Notes: a model not told the origin generated them from the letters alone. 64,000 bases of DNA from Gammaproteobacteria bacterium (GCA_021773555.1 JAJFKA010000113.1:1-64000), one strand, 5' to 3'; shown: positions 9,370-19,488, counted from the stretch's first letter. Numbers and translations are program-made.

Positions 9370-10104
9370 ATGAACATCGTAGCCTGGAACATTCGATCAG
9401 GCGGCGGTACGAGAGTTGAGGCAATCTATCGACAACTGGTCAGCTGGCGCCCCGATATCATCGCCCTGTCAGAATTTCGCGGCACACCCAGCAGCCAGTA
9501 TTTAGCCTCACAGTTAGCGGCTGCGGGCTGGTGCAACCAGCTCTCCACGATCAGACGAGTGGGTGATGCCACCAACGGGCTGCTGATCGCCTCCATCCAC
9601 AAGCTCTCATCGATCACTGATCGAACTCGCATCGATACTTATCGCTGGCTGCCTTGTATTGTCCACACTGAGCCTGAATTGTTCATCGGATCAATGCATA
9701 TTCCAAACCGTGTCAGCGGTAGAAAGGATAATTTTTACGACGCTTCCATCAGGTTTCTTGGGAAGTTTCAATTTAACGAGGGATTGCTGATCGGAGATAC
9801 TAATTCCGGGTTGCCAGGCATCGATGAACAGTCACCGGCTTTTGGCCGAAAGGAGATTGCCTGGATCAGCAGGCTTGAGCGTCGCCGCTGGCATGATGGA
9901 TTTCGCCACCTGCGTCCGGACCTCCGTGAATACAGCTGGTACTCTCCCAATGGCAACAACGGATTCAGGCTTGACCATGCTTATCTGAATCCGCGACTAC
10001 TGGCTCGTCTCAGATCAATATCCTATCAATGGGGCTCGACTGAGGAAGACACTCGACGCGAAGCGCTCAGCGATCACGCCGCATTACACCTTACGCTGTT
10101 CTAA
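9370..10104 (+). CDS. endonuclease/exonuclease/phosphatase-family protein
   Basis: A 244-residue EEP-fold phosphodiesterase. Metal and catalytic motifs are visible: N in MNIVAWNIRSGGG, E in ALSEFRG, D and N in LIGDTNSG, and the terminal SDHAALHLTL. Family members hydrolyse phosphodiesters in nucleic acids, phosphoinositides or sphingolipids; the specific substrate is not apparent. The 3' end overlaps the convergent MFS gene by 14 bases. Confidence 0.8.
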   Translation: MNIVAWNIRSGGGTRVEAIYRQLVSWRPDIIALSEFRGTPSSQYLASQLAAAGWCNQLSTIRRVGDATNGLLIASIHKLSSITDRTRIDTYRWLPCIVHTEPELFIGSMHIPNRVSGRKDNFYDASIRFLGKFQFNEGLLIGDTNSGLPGIDEQSPAFGRKEIAWISRLERRRWHDGFRHLRPDLREYSWYSPNGNNGFRLDHAYLNPRLLARLRSISYQWGSTEEDTRREALSDHAALHLTLF

Positions 10105-11614
10105 TTTCATGCGACCTGTAGTCTGAACCAGACGCATCGGCAAGTTCGAGCGCGACGCGTCTGCGATCAGTGAGTTCAACCAGTATTTCCGCATGTCGCT
10201 TTGGCGTCAGGTTATACAGTGTGTAGAAAAACACCGATATAAATCCGAGTGATGCGATCATCGGACCGTAAAAAATACCCATGTCGAGCAACGTCTCCGG
10301 TGGAACATCTGCGGCGGTACGTATATCCGCACCGACCGGCCAACTGATAAACTCGAGAGCCCAGCCAGCGATAACGGCGCCGAATCCGCTGGTCGCTTTC
10401 GCGGAGAATGCGACCGCAGCAAAAAATGCGCCTTCCTGACGTCGTCCGGTGTTGTATTCATGCTCATCGCAGACATCCGCCATCATTGAACCGTAGCCAA
10501 CATTCGCCTGGGCGGTCGCCATTCCCTGTACAAACTTCACAGCGACAAGCAGCGGCATGATGATGTTTGTCTCAAACGAGCCAATCGTAATAGTGTCATC
10601 GTTTTCGGGAAACCAGCCCAACAGTCGTAGCACTACCGGTAGCGTTTGAAAAAATGCCCAGGACAAGCCGCCGCCAATAAGACAGGCTTTTTTCCCAAAT
10701 CGCGCAAATAGATTAACTGAGATCAGCGTACCAAAGGCATTGCCAATGGCATAGGCGATGAGCACTGGCAATACCACCGAATCATCCAACTCCCAGAAAT
10801 AAGTCACCATATAGATATCAAGGGTGCCGGTGACTCCCACCATAATGTAGACCACCAATACACCGGTAAACAGAAACCGAAAATTCCTGTTGCGCGTGAC
10901 ATCTTTGAAATCGGTGATAAGTCGAACGACCAGGGACTTGAACGTTAATCGCGATTGCGCCGCAATTTTAGGCAGAAATGGAATGACCGAACGCGTACCC
11001 CAGGCACTCCAGAAGATAGTGCCTCCCATGCCGAGGGCAAGAAAAAACGCCCAGGGTTTGTAGGCCTCTGCGTTAAACCGACCGACCTCGCCGAGCAGCG
11101 GGGAGAAGATCAGGAAGAAACTCATTAATGCGACCAGGCCACCGATATTCGAGAAGAACTGCCGGGCGGCAACCAAAGCGGAACGATCGCTAACATCCTC
11201 GGTTATTTCTGCGCCTAGTGCGATATGGGGTACGTGGTAGAGCGACATCATGGTTCTGGCAATGTTGGTGAACACGGCCAGCCAGATAAACAGTCCCAAC
11301 TCAGAGTCTACCATTGGGAAGAACAGCAAAAAAAAGCTGAGTGACAAGGGCACGAACGATGCATACATGAACGGATGTCGCCGCCCGTTGCTGGATTCCC
11401 AGTGGTCCGACAGGGAACCCGCAAAAATATCGGACACCGCATCGACCATCACTGCCAGGCCAATGGCCGAACCCGCAAGACCGGGACTCAGTCCGAGAAT
11501 CTGGCTATAGTAAAACAGCAGAAAGAATCCCAATCCCGTGCCGAACATACCCTCGCCTGCCTGGCCGATGCCGTAGGCAACCTTGAAATTGAAACTGAGT
11601 TTTTCTTTCATCAT
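10091..11614 (-). CDS. GPH/MelB-type MFS transporter
   Basis: A 507-residue, roughly 12-helix transporter resembling the glycoside-pentoside-hexuronide:cation symporter (MFS_2) group, with the SDHWESSNGRRHPFMYASF loop between helices 2 and 3 and a matching loop in the second half (CDEHEYNTGRRQEGAFFA). Such proteins import sugars or glycosides with Na+ or H+, and marine members are often of unknown substrate. Its 3' end overlaps the convergent nuclease-like gene. A second transporter of this type lies at 25224-26609. Confidence 0.85.
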   Translation of the reverse strand: MMKEKLSFNFKVAYGIGQAGEGMFGTGLGFFLLFYYSQILGLSPGLAGSAIGLAVMVDAVSDIFAGSLSDHWESSNGRRHPFMYASFVPLSLSFFLLFFPMVDSELGLFIWLAVFTNIARTMMSLYHVPHIALGAEITEDVSDRSALVAARQFFSNIGGLVALMSFFLIFSPLLGEVGRFNAEAYKPWAFFLALGMGGTIFWSAWGTRSVIPFLPKIAAQSRLTFKSLVVRLITDFKDVTRNRNFRFLFTGVLVVYIMVGVTGTLDIYMVTYFWELDDSVVLPVLIAYAIGNAFGTLISVNLFARFGKKACLIGGGLSWAFFQTLPVVLRLLGWFPENDDTITIGSFETNIIMPLLVAVKFVQGMATAQANVGYGSMMADVCDEHEYNTGRRQEGAFFAAVAFSAKATSGFGAVIAGWALEFISWPVGADIRTAADVPPETLLDMGIFYGPMIASLGFISVFFYTLYNLTPKRHAEILVELTDRRRVALELADASGSDYRSHEIRTA

Positions 11615-12129
11615 CCGAACTGTCTCTGTTTTTTATTTGGCATTCGGACTGAGTACGCCCATGGACCGCGATGCTCACCTGAACACAAGTCAGGTATCGT
11701 GCATATGATTATCTGGTGACATGGAGATTAGTTTGTGTACGCTCTTATGTCGAGGTGTTGCGCAGGGTGCCGCTCAATCCAATCGCACGATTGCAAAATC
11801 AGCCTTTACCAACCGACCGTCAGGCGCGGCCCACACGAGATTAAGGTGCGCTTGCGACGGAAATTGTTTAATGTTTTAAACCACTATCAGGTTTCGTGAC
11901 GCTGTTGCTTGATCGTCACTAGATATCCAGGGCACAACGTCATGCATAAACGTATCCTGGTCATTTGATCGCACAAGGATACAGACGACCATTTCGGCAT
12001 CCGTTGATCATCTCGGAGCTTTGCGATTTGATCAAGCGGATTACAGAGCTACAACTGTCCTGCGACATTCTGTTGCAGGATAGTGTTGCCGGGGGGCGCG
12101 AATAACATGCAAACAATGGAGTTGGCACA
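11615..12129. other. 515-bp intergenic region
   Basis: A comparatively long gap between the divergently transcribed MFS and DUF1330-like genes. It holds no convincing complete gene. A short minus-strand open stretch (11774-11875) reads like the C-terminus of a lost protein and is listed separately. A GGAG ribosome-binding site for the next gene lies near 12119. No terminator or repeat was recognised. Confidence 0.5.
11774..11875 (-). pseudogene. possible C-terminal gene remnant
   Basis: An open stretch of 33 codons ending in TGA at 11774. It reads as plausible protein (for example AHLNLVWAAPDGRLVKADF) but is closed upstream by an in-frame TAA at 11876-11878, and no start codon is near. It could be the tail of a deleted gene or chance. 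Family not recognised. Confidence 0.22.
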
Positions 12130-12429
12130 ATGATCTCCATGGTAGTGCTTTTAAAGGCAGGAACCGACGGGTTACCTGGGCTGCGTCGATATGAGGAGCA
12201 GATACTGCCGATTCTAAGAGAACACGGAGGTAAGCTGATAGTTGCCTTCAATCCTATGGATACGGGGGCGGACGCCCCTGACGAGATCCACGTTATCCAG
12301 TTTCCATCAGAACAAAAACTTCAGGCGTATCGCGATGACGCTCGGACCTTGTCCCTTTCAGCGCAGAGACAAACCGCCATCGCCTCCACTACTGTTTATG
12401 CATCGAATCAGGTCATTGAATATTCCTAG
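12130..12429 (+). CDS. DUF1330-like small protein
   Basis: A 99-residue ferredoxin-like alpha/beta protein resembling the DUF1330 / dimeric alpha-beta barrel group. Visible marks are the YEEQILPILREHGGKLI helix and strand and the IHVIQFPSEQKLQAYRDD region. Related proteins are small cytosolic dimers without an assigned reaction. The ATG has GGAG about 7 bases upstream. It is followed by an acetyltransferase gene 55 bp downstream, likely cotranscribed. Confidence 0.72.
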   Translation: MISMVVLLKAGTDGLPGLRRYEEQILPILREHGGKLIVAFNPMDTGADAPDEIHVIQFPSEQKLQAYRDDARTLSLSAQRQTAIASTTVYASNQVIEYS

Positions 12430-12484
12430 ACTTATCTTCGGTGATAAACTGACAGCACACCAACCCTGCGAAAGCCAGTTATCT

Positions 12485-13042
12485 ATGCCAGAAGTTCTTA
12501 TCCGAAAGGCCAGGTTTGAAGATCGTTACGCCCTTGCTCGCATTACCATCGATGCTACCGACTCCGCTTTCCGGGGCCGGGTCCCGGAACCCTGTTTAAA
12601 AGGCCTGACCGTCCAACAAAGCGCCGCCAATTGGGGACGATCGATTCTGGAGGAAAACGTCGGTGAACATTTGCTGGTGGCAGAAGTGGAGGCGGTGGAT
12701 GTGGTGGGTCTCGTACTGGCAAGATGCTTCATTAGAGATATCGCAGATGCCGACATTGTTGAGCGATACGCCCACGAGATCAATTCACTACAGATCGATC
12801 CTGCATGGCAGCGCAGGGGATTAGGAGAACGGCTAATTAACGAAGCGGCGCGACTAACATCGACGAGTGAACGGCAGGGCCTGATTGTGCGGGTACTAAA
12901 GGACAATCCCAATATAACGTTCTACCAGACCCTCGGGGCAGAAATAGTAGGGTCCCAGCCCTATGTGTGGGAGGGCTACATCACCGCAGAAATCATACTG
13001 GCATGGAAGGCCATCGAAAACATCCGTAACAGGCACACCTGA
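12485..13042 (+). CDS. GNAT-family N-acetyltransferase
   Basis: A 185-residue GNAT domain protein. The acetyl-CoA-binding motif A is seen in INSLQIDPAWQRRGLGERLINEAAR, and motif B in FYQTLGAEIVGSQPYVWEGY. The acceptor is unknown. The start at 12485 (MPEVLIRKARFEDRYAL) gives a typical GNAT N-terminus; the frame is open further upstream but lacks family similarity there. Confidence 0.85.
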   Translation: MPEVLIRKARFEDRYALARITIDATDSAFRGRVPEPCLKGLTVQQSAANWGRSILEENVGEHLLVAEVEAVDVVGLVLARCFIRDIADADIVERYAHEINSLQIDPAWQRRGLGERLINEAARLTSTSERQGLIVRVLKDNPNITFYQTLGAEIVGSQPYVWEGYITAEIILAWKAIENIRNRHT

Positions 13043-13093
13043 TCCGTGCAGGCATGTTAGTCTGACTCTTTCCGAAGCGAGACCGAATTCACC

Positions 13094-13597
13094 ATGACAA
13101 GACAATCCTCATTCAGTCACGATGAACTTATTGAATGTGCACAAGGAAAAATGTTCGGACCCGGGAATGCACAATTACCCATGCCACCCATGCTGATGAT
13201 GGACCGAATCGTCAGGATCAGTGACACGGGAGGCGCTTGCGGGCAGGGTGAAGTGATTGCCGAACTGGACATTACGCCACAACTCTGGTTCTTTGATTGC
13301 CACTTCGAAGGTGACCCGGTGATGCCGGGTTGCCTGGGCCTCGATGCCATGTGGCAATTACTCGGATTCTATCTTGGCTGGAAGGGATTCCCTGGTAAGG
13401 GACGCGCCCGGGGTGGTGAGATCAAGTTCAATGGGACGGTATTGCCGGATGCCAAAAAAGTTGTCTATGACCTGCAAATAACACGGGTACTTGATCAACG
13501 ACTGAAGATGGGCATCGCCGATGCGACGATGAGCGTCGATGGAAATGAGATCTACCGTGCCTCCAATTTGCGGACGGTCATGACAACGTCCCTCTGA
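13094..13597 (+). CDS. fabA: 3-hydroxydecanoyl-ACP dehydratase/isomerase FabA
   Basis: A 167-residue FabA. It catalyses dehydration of 3-hydroxyacyl-ACP and isomerisation of trans-2- to cis-3-decenoyl-ACP, the branch point to unsaturated fatty acids. The catalytic pair H70 ([20 protein letters not shown]) and D84 falls at the numbering known for the E. coli enzyme. Length is normal. FabB, the usual partner, is not in the adjacent genes, so it must be encoded elsewhere in the genome. Confidence 0.93.
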   Translation: MTRQSSFSHDELIECAQGKMFGPGNAQLPMPPMLMMDRIVRISDTGGACGQGEVIAELDITPQLWFFDCHFEGDPVMPGCLGLDAMWQLLGFYLGWKGFPGKGRARGGEIKFNGTVLPDAKKVVYDLQITRVLDQRLKMGIADATMSVDGNEIYRASNLRTVMTTSL

Positions 13598-13637
13598 GTC
13601 TCGAAAATTCTATGAAAGCAAGCATAGAGCATAATTA

Positions 13638-14039
13638 ATGTACAGGAAGATCGTTGCACTGGTGCTGGGACTAAACGGATTGCTGTTGTTAGCAATAGGG
13701 TCAGCCATGATTGCGAAGGCACCATCAACTCTCGCGGAGCTTTCACTTAAGGGACCCGAGGCCGAATCGTTGGCCGTGACACTCTATGCACTCGGTATGT
13801 CAGATGTTGGTCTGAGTGTATTTTCGCTGGCCGCGGCATATTTCATCATCATCGGTAGAAACGCCGGCAGAACTCTGGCACTAATCGTCGGCGTGGACCT
13901 GATCATCGTCGGCGCAGGCATTTTCCTGCTAACCAGTGCACTGTTTGGCCTGCTGTTCATTGCCCTGCGAGGTGCCGTCATTATGGCGTTGGCATGGTGG
14001 CTAAAACCCATCACTGATCAAATCCGTGCGCAAACTTAA
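13638..14039 (+). CDS. small four-helix membrane protein of unknown function
   Basis: A 133-residue hydrophobic protein with four predicted membrane helices (about residues 7-27, 52-75, 79-100 and 103-125). No family was recognised. It lies 40 bp behind fabA and overlaps the convergent Ldh-family gene by four bases. Normal composition and position suggest a real gene. Confidence 0.65.
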   Translation: MYRKIVALVLGLNGLLLLAIGSAMIAKAPSTLAELSLKGPEAESLAVTLYALGMSDVGLSVFSLAAAYFIIIGRNAGRTLALIVGVDLIIVGAGIFLLTSALFGLLFIALRGAVIMALAWWLKPITDQIRAQT

Positions 14040-15091
14040 CCGGTTGCCGCAGCGATAGCAGAATCGCTTAGACCTGCCTTCCCTGCGGCAGTGCAGATTG
14101 CCTGCCAGGATTGGTCGTCAATGGGGATCCCTGAGCTTGCTCTCTCGGCCATGGATTCACGTTCAGGTTCTCCGGGCAACCTGACCTTATCGAAACCTTT
14201 CGCCGGTTTTGATGCGTGTAGCCAGTCTCGCATACCAAGCACTTCTCGTTTAAAGCCCTCAGCACCACCAAACAGATCCGGGTCGAGTATGAACATCAGC
14301 ATGTGATTAATCGTGTAATTTTTCTGTCTGGAAACATCCTGCATGGTCCACTCACCCGCCAGCGCACCACCCAGCAATTCGCAGATAAGCGCCAGCCCAT
14401 ATCCTTTATGCGCCCCGAATGGACCGAGGGACCCACCCTGGCCGAGTACGCCCGGGTCGGTGCTCGGTACTCCTTCTGCATCGAACAAGGAACCATCCGG
14501 GACCGCGATCCCCTTCATACCCGCAACTCTAACCTTGCCAAGGGCAATTGCACTGGTCGCCATGTCCAGGACAATCGGATCGGTGTCCGTCGGAATCGCA
14601 CAGCAGAACGGATTGGTTTGCATGCGTTTGTCCCTGCCACCCCAGGGGGAGACAAAAGGCGCATGGCCCACGACATTAACGAAATGTATAGAAACGAGTC
14701 CTGCCCTGGCACATTGTTCCCCATAACTACCGATCCTGCCGAGATGATGGTTATTGCGGGACCCGACGCAGGCGATGCCGGTTTGTTTTACCCTCTCAAT
14801 CCCATAGTCAGTCGCCTGCCGCCCAACCACCTGACCAAATCCCGAATTGCCATCAACCATCAGCACAGCCCCTTTATCCACTGTCACCTGTGCGTCGGCA
14901 TTGACGAGAAGCGATCCGGCAAGCGCGCCGCCAACGTAATTGGGTACCATGCCGACACCGTGCGAATCGTGTCCCTTCAGATTCGCCTCAACCAGATGCG
15001 CGGCGACTTCCTGCGCCCGTTCAGCTGTCGTGCCCAGCGATACGAAAATCTCTCTTGCAAATTCAGTTAAGGCTTCTTTCTGGATGAGCAT
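14036..15091 (-). CDS. Ldh family (malate/L-lactate/ureidoglycolate) dehydrogenase
   Basis: A 351-residue NAD(P)-dependent oxidoreductase of the Ldh_2 family, unrelated to classical MDH. Signature stretches are KGHDSHGVGMVPNYV, with the conserved His, and SRNNHHLGRIGSYGEQCARAG with the GLVSIHFVN segment. Members oxidise malate, lactate, sulfolactate or ureidoglycolate, and the exact substrate is not decided. The gene stands alone, and its 3' end overlaps the small membrane protein gene by four bases. Confidence 0.87.
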   Translation of the reverse strand: MLIQKEALTEFAREIFVSLGTTAERAQEVAAHLVEANLKGHDSHGVGMVPNYVGGALAGSLLVNADAQVTVDKGAVLMVDGNSGFGQVVGRQATDYGIERVKQTGIACVGSRNNHHLGRIGSYGEQCARAGLVSIHFVNVVGHAPFVSPWGGRDKRMQTNPFCCAIPTDTDPIVLDMATSAIALGKVRVAGMKGIAVPDGSLFDAEGVPSTDPGVLGQGGSLGPFGAHKGYGLALICELLGGALAGEWTMQDVSRQKNYTINHMLMFILDPDLFGGAEGFKREVLGMRDWLHASKPAKGFDKVRLPGEPERESMAERASSGIPIDDQSWQAICTAAGKAGLSDSAIAAATG

Positions 15092-15358
15092 CCGCTTTGT
15101 CCCAGTGATCGTAAAACAGAGGTACCAGCAGTCGCGATGCTGGCGTTAAGTTACAAAAAAACGCCAACCTATAGTCTTTACCTTCCAAAGCATTGTCAAC
15201 CGCGAGGCAGACGGCAGCTGACACATCTCCTGCTGTTCCAGGCACACGAATCGATGGAATCATTACGAATGGAGAGTGCGGTCAAAAGATTACCAGACCG
15301 TGAACCAGAACTGCCACGTACCTTCGATTTACCGCACAGGAAGTCGCGCGTCAGAAGC

Positions 15359-16390
15359 TCAACCGACAGGGCTAACCGCCTGACCATCCTGGAGTCGCTC
15401 AACACCCCGGACCGCAACGCGATCACCAACGGCAAGATCGCCGAGCACGGAGACAAGATCCCCCTGCCCCTCCCCCAGGGTCACAGAAATTTTTTCAGCC
15501 ACGTTGTTGTTACCAATACGAAACACAAAGTTACCTTCGCTGCGCAATACGACCGCATCTCTGGGCACATACAAGCGCTTACCTGCACGCAGCAGCGGTA
15601 GTGAGACCTCGGCAAACTGACCGCCGACGAGCAGTTCACAATACTCCGGTGGAACATCAATAATCGCATCAAACGTCTGCGACGTCTGGTTGCCCGCGTG
15701 AATGACCGAGCGCAGTGCTGCTGTGAAGGTCAGCTGGTTGACTATCACATCAACGGGCCGGTCGCGCGCGAGGCGGCGCAGGTAATCAACCGGAATCGAA
15801 ACTTTGATTTCGAGTGAATCGGGATTGACGACACGTACAACACTCTCGCCCCGACGGGCGTACTCTCCGCCCTGAAGCAATCGTTCAACCACAACGCCGC
15901 CTTCCGGGGTTACAATGTCCGTCTTGCGTATATTCTCCTGCAATTGCGCGACCCGTGCCCCGGCAACGGCAACATCGCTGATACTTAAATCCCGGCGGGA
16001 AACCATTTCGGCCAGTTGCGTTCTTGAAGCCAGCTTCGTTTTCTCCAGCGCCTGCAGCCTGACAACTTCTTCTTCAAGATAGTCGCTGTTAATCCGCGCG
16101 CGCGTTCTGAGCAGCTCCTGCTCGGCCAACTGAAGTTTAAGCTGCATGTCATCGACCTTTGCAACGGTCATTCCGGGCGCTACCAGTTCACCTTCTTCGA
16201 GCACCCAGAGCAACTCACCATCCATGGTACTGGGCAGGAACAGATCGCGCCGATTCCTCAGCACGCCATTAACTTTTACCGGCTTTACCTCAAGGACTTC
16301 GGTGACCTCACGAACCACAACCGTGGGATCTGCTGAATACGCCGCGAGACTTGTCGCGAACAATAGAACGCCAGTCAACAATGAATTCAT
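15359..16390 (-). CDS. RND efflux periplasmic adaptor (membrane fusion protein)
   Basis: A 343-residue HlyD/AcrA-like adaptor with an N-terminal signal peptide (LLTGVLLFATSLAAYS), a split lipoyl domain, an alpha-helical hairpin (about residues 75-130) and a beta-barrel. It would link the inner-membrane RND pump to an outer-membrane channel. Its start codon overlaps the end of the RND gene by four bases (16387-16390), so the pair is co-translated. No TolC gene is adjacent; one occurs at 39730. Confidence 0.87.
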   Translation of the reverse strand: MNSLLTGVLLFATSLAAYSADPTVVVREVTEVLEVKPVKVNGVLRNRRDLFLPSTMDGELLWVLEEGELVAPGMTVAKVDDMQLKLQLAEQELLRTRARINSDYLEEEVVRLQALEKTKLASRTQLAEMVSRRDLSISDVAVAGARVAQLQENIRKTDIVTPEGGVVVERLLQGGEYARRGESVVRVVNPDSLEIKVSIPVDYLRRLARDRPVDVIVNQLTFTAALRSVIHAGNQTSQTFDAIIDVPPEYCELLVGGQFAEVSLPLLRAGKRLYVPRDAVVLRSEGNFVFRIGNNNVAEKISVTLGEGQGDLVSVLGDLAVGDRVAVRGVERLQDGQAVSPVG

Positions 16391-19300
16391 CTGGCAAGAT
16401 TCTCCTGGTTCGACATGCTTTGTTTGCTATCGATGAGTCTGACGAAAGTCGCGACTTCCAGTCTGAGCAACGCGGGCATCAATATGAGCGTGAGCATGAC
16501 ACTGGCTAGCATCCCTCCGACGATTACCGTGGCGAGTCCCCGATAAATTTCAGAACCCACTCCCGGAATAGCCATAAGCGGAATCATGCCAAAAATACTG
16601 GTAAAGGAACTCATAAATATCGGCCTGGCCCGGGCTACAATCGCCGTATGCACGGCCGACGTCCTGGTATCGCCCTGACGTTCTGACCGCCGGGTTTGAT
16701 CTACCAGCAGGATCGCATTATTCACCACCAGGCCCAACAGTATAATAAAGCCGATCATGGTCAACATATCCAGCGACTGGAATGTGAAGAGGTTTAATAC
16801 CTTCAAACCAGCCAGGCCGCCCGCAACGGCCACCGGCATCACAAGCAACACCAGAAAACTGTCCGTCAGCGATTTAAACAACGCTGCCATTATCATAAAC
16901 AGGATCAACAGCGATAACAGAAAGTTAATCGAAATTTCATTTAATGCCTGTTTCAATCGATCAGCGTTACCCCGGTATTTCACACTGCCATTGGCAGGTA
17001 GCGCTGCCTTGATCACTGGTGTCGCCTCGGCCTGCAGCGTTTCAAGCGCTTCCTCCAGAGTGATGTGGTCAGGCGGTGTGACGTTCAGGGTAACGGTGCG
17101 CCTGCCGTCCACGCGTTGCAATCGGGTCGGTCCGACAGAGCGCTCCACCGAGACGAGATCTCCAATTTTCTGCACACCCGATAATGGTGTCGAGATTGGC
17201 AGCGTCAACAATTCTTCCGGTGAACGCCATTTTTCAGTCCTGATCAGCATGTCCATTCGCTGGTTTCCATCGAAATATTCACCGGCGTACAGACCTCCGG
17301 TGTAGGCTCTGATCGCACTACCCAGCGCGGCCCGATCAATGCCTGCCGTGTTAATTCGACGATCGTCCGGCAGCACTCTCAGCTCAGGTTCATCGAGGCT
17401 CAGACCTCCCTGGGAGAAGACATTTGTATTTTCCCAGAGGGTGACAATTTTCTCCTGGCCTTTTCTGGCAGCTTCGAGCAGTAGTGGCAGGTCGTTACCC
17501 TGGATATCGACATTGATGCTTCGCCCACCACCGTTGTCCACATTGATCATGGAGGCCTGGCTGACAAACGCATTGACATCAGGTAAGCCAATCAGTATTT
17601 CACCGCGCAACTTGTCGATCAGTTCGACAACTCTTTCCGGGTCGTCTGGATAAATGTAGACCTGGGTAAAAAATCCGTTAAAGGAGGCAAAGTTATAGGC
17701 GCGGATTTTTGGCTGTTTTTCGCCGGTAAAATACGGCTGCAAACGACCAACGACTTCTGTTGCAAGCTCCGTTTCAATGGTTTTGATGTTCATGCCAGCC
17801 GGAATATTAAAGAACACCGAGATCGCGTCGATGTTCGCCCGGGGAAGAAAGTCCACCTTGGGAATCAGCAACCAGGCAGCAATCAGGGATCCTGACAGGA
17901 TTATCACGATCGAACCGAAGCAAGCGACCGGTCGTTTTGTCAACTTCATCACCCCATCCGCTATTCGTTGCCAGAGCGCCCCAAATCGGTCGGTGGGGGT
18001 CTCCACCTCTTTCCAGGTCGCAGTGATGGCGGGCAAAACCGTCAACGCACTCAACATGGAAACCAGCACCGCCACGGATATCGTAATCGCGAGATCCTTG
18101 AACAGTTGCCCCTCTATACCCTGCATAAACAGAATCGGCACGAAGATCGCAATGGTTGTCAGCGTTGATGAAAACAGTGCGCCTGAAACCTGGGCACAAC
18201 CCTCCAGGACCGCACTGCCGAGTTTCATCCCCTGCTGCCGCAATCGATAGATATTCTCCTGGACGATAATTGCGGCATCCATGACCAGACCGACAGAAAA
18301 TGCGAGACCCGCAAGGCTAATCACATTTAAGGTGAGGTTCAGCAGATAAAGGGCGATAAAAGAAGCCAGCAGGGACACCGGTACTGTCAGTGTAATCACC
18401 AGAGTCGCACGGGCATTGCGCAGAAAGTAGAACAGCACTCCGGTTGCGAGCAGGATACCGAGCAGAAGATTGCTCTGCACCATGGAGATCGCCCGGCGAA
18501 TATGCAGCGACGCATCGAAGCTTAGCTGAATGCGAATATCTGCGTCTTTCAGAGGCCCCTCGTTCAGTTCGGCCAGCGCCTGGTTCAGTGCATCCAGCAG
18601 TTGTACGGTATTGGCATCATTCCGCCGGGTCACTGAAATGTAGTACGAGGGATATCCGTTACGCAGGCTGATGCCCTGGTTCTCTGCATAATCAACATTG
18701 ATGCTCGCCACTTCTTCCAGGTAGACCGGCTGGTCTGCCCGCCAGCCAACCACGAGACGGCCTAGCTCAGAAACCTCCTGCTCACCCAAAAATCGGACCG
18801 TGTACCTGCGTCGTCCCACATCCGCAAATCCGCCGGACACATCCCGGGCCCGTGCGAGCGCACTGGCAATATCACTGATCTGGACACCCTGTATCGCTGC
18901 TTTGAAAGGATTAACAACGATGTTAATTTCTTTGGGCCGGCGCGCGTTCAGGTTGACCTGGGCAACGCCAGGGATCCTGCTGAGTCGCGGCTCGACGACC
19001 TCGTCAATCAGGTCCTGGTATTCAATCATGTCCTTAACCGGATTGTTCGGACCCGCGTAGACAAGTACGGACGCCGCACCGGGAAGGCCGCCATCGCCAC
19101 CACTGGCCACATACGGTTCTCCCGCATCTGCCGGTAATGCCGGTGCCTGGTTTAGTCGATTGATGACATCCAGCAATGCCTGGTTCATGTCGTAGCCAAG
19201 CTGATAGTTCAATACAACTTGTCCCTGGCCACGTGAAGTACTGCTAACGATGCTTTCGACGCCGGAGTTAAAGCGCAGTACCTCCTCCTGGGGCTGTACA

Positions 19301-19488
19301 ATCGCTTCCTCTACTTCCTGGGGAGCCGCGGACCGCCAGTTGTTGTAAATAGAGATCTGCGGCCTGGTCACATCAGGCAGCAGTTGCAGCGGTAACTGAC
19401 TGATACTGACATAGCCAAACAGGCCAATCAGACCAATTACCACGGCCACGGCACTCTTGTACTTCACAGCGAGTTGCGTCAGATTCAC
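16387..19488 (-). CDS. RND-family efflux transporter permease
   Basis: An inner-membrane proton-driven efflux pump of about 1033 residues, with two sets of six helices and two large periplasmic loops. Typical segments are ISQLPLQLLPDVTRPQI, VGLVMDAAIIVQENIYR in helix 4 (the GXXXDXXXXXXE region) and GLVVNNAILLVDQTRR. A GTG start at 19488 gives the usual MNLTQLAVKYK N-terminus; the frame is open to 19575 but the extra residues look unlike the family. Closest in style to the AcrB/AcrD/AcrF group with broad substrates. It is upstream of and overlaps the adaptor gene. Confidence 0.88.
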   Translation of the reverse strand: MNLTQLAVKYKSAVAVVIGLIGLFGYVSISQLPLQLLPDVTRPQISIYNNWRSAAPQEVEEAIVQPQEEVLRFNSGVESIVSSTSRGQGQVVLNYQLGYDMNQALLDVINRLNQAPALPADAGEPYVASGGDGGLPGAASVLVYAGPNNPVKDMIEYQDLIDEVVEPRLSRIPGVAQVNLNARRPKEINIVVNPFKAAIQGVQISDIASALARARDVSGGFADVGRRRYTVRFLGEQEVSELGRLVVGWRADQPVYLEEVASINVDYAENQGISLRNGYPSYYISVTRRNDANTVQLLDALNQALAELNEGPLKDADIRIQLSFDASLHIRRAISMVQSNLLLGILLATGVLFYFLRNARATLVITLTVPVSLLASFIALYLLNLTLNVISLAGLAFSVGLVMDAAIIVQENIYRLRQQGMKLGSAVLEGCAQVSGALFSSTLTTIAIFVPILFMQGIEGQLFKDLAITISVAVLVSMLSALTVLPAITATWKEVETPTDRFGALWQRIADGVMKLTKRPVACFGSIVIILSGSLIAAWLLIPKVDFLPRANIDAISVFFNIPAGMNIKTIETELATEVVGRLQPYFTGEKQPKIRAYNFASFNGFFTQVYIYPDDPERVVELIDKLRGEILIGLPDVNAFVSQASMINVDNGGGRSINVDIQGNDLPLLLEAARKGQEKIVTLWENTNVFSQGGLSLDEPELRVLPDDRRINTAGIDRAALGSAIRAYTGGLYAGEYFDGNQRMDMLIRTEKWRSPEELLTLPISTPLSGVQKIGDLVSVERSVGPTRLQRVDGRRTVTLNVTPPDHITLEEALETLQAEATPVIKAALPANGSVKYRGNADRLKQALNEISINFLLSLLILFMIMAALFKSLTDSFLVLLVMPVAVAGGLAGLKVLNLFTFQSLDMLTMIGFIILLGLVVNNAILLVDQTRRSERQGDTRTSAVHTAIVARARPIFMSSFTSIFGMIPLMAIPGVGSEIYRGLATVIVGGMLASVMLTLILMPALLRLEVATFVRLIDSKQSMSNQENLAR

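Noticed and set aside
14303-15070. A 255-codon plus-strand frame opposite the Ldh-family gene
   Set aside because: The minus-strand protein is a clear family member. The opposite frame is a by-product of codon bias.
15092-15358. A short minus-strand frame between the Ldh-family and RND adaptor genes (ending in the Ldh gene start)
   Set aside because: Partly protein-like but without a ribosome-binding site or a recognised family; kept as unassigned intergenic sequence.
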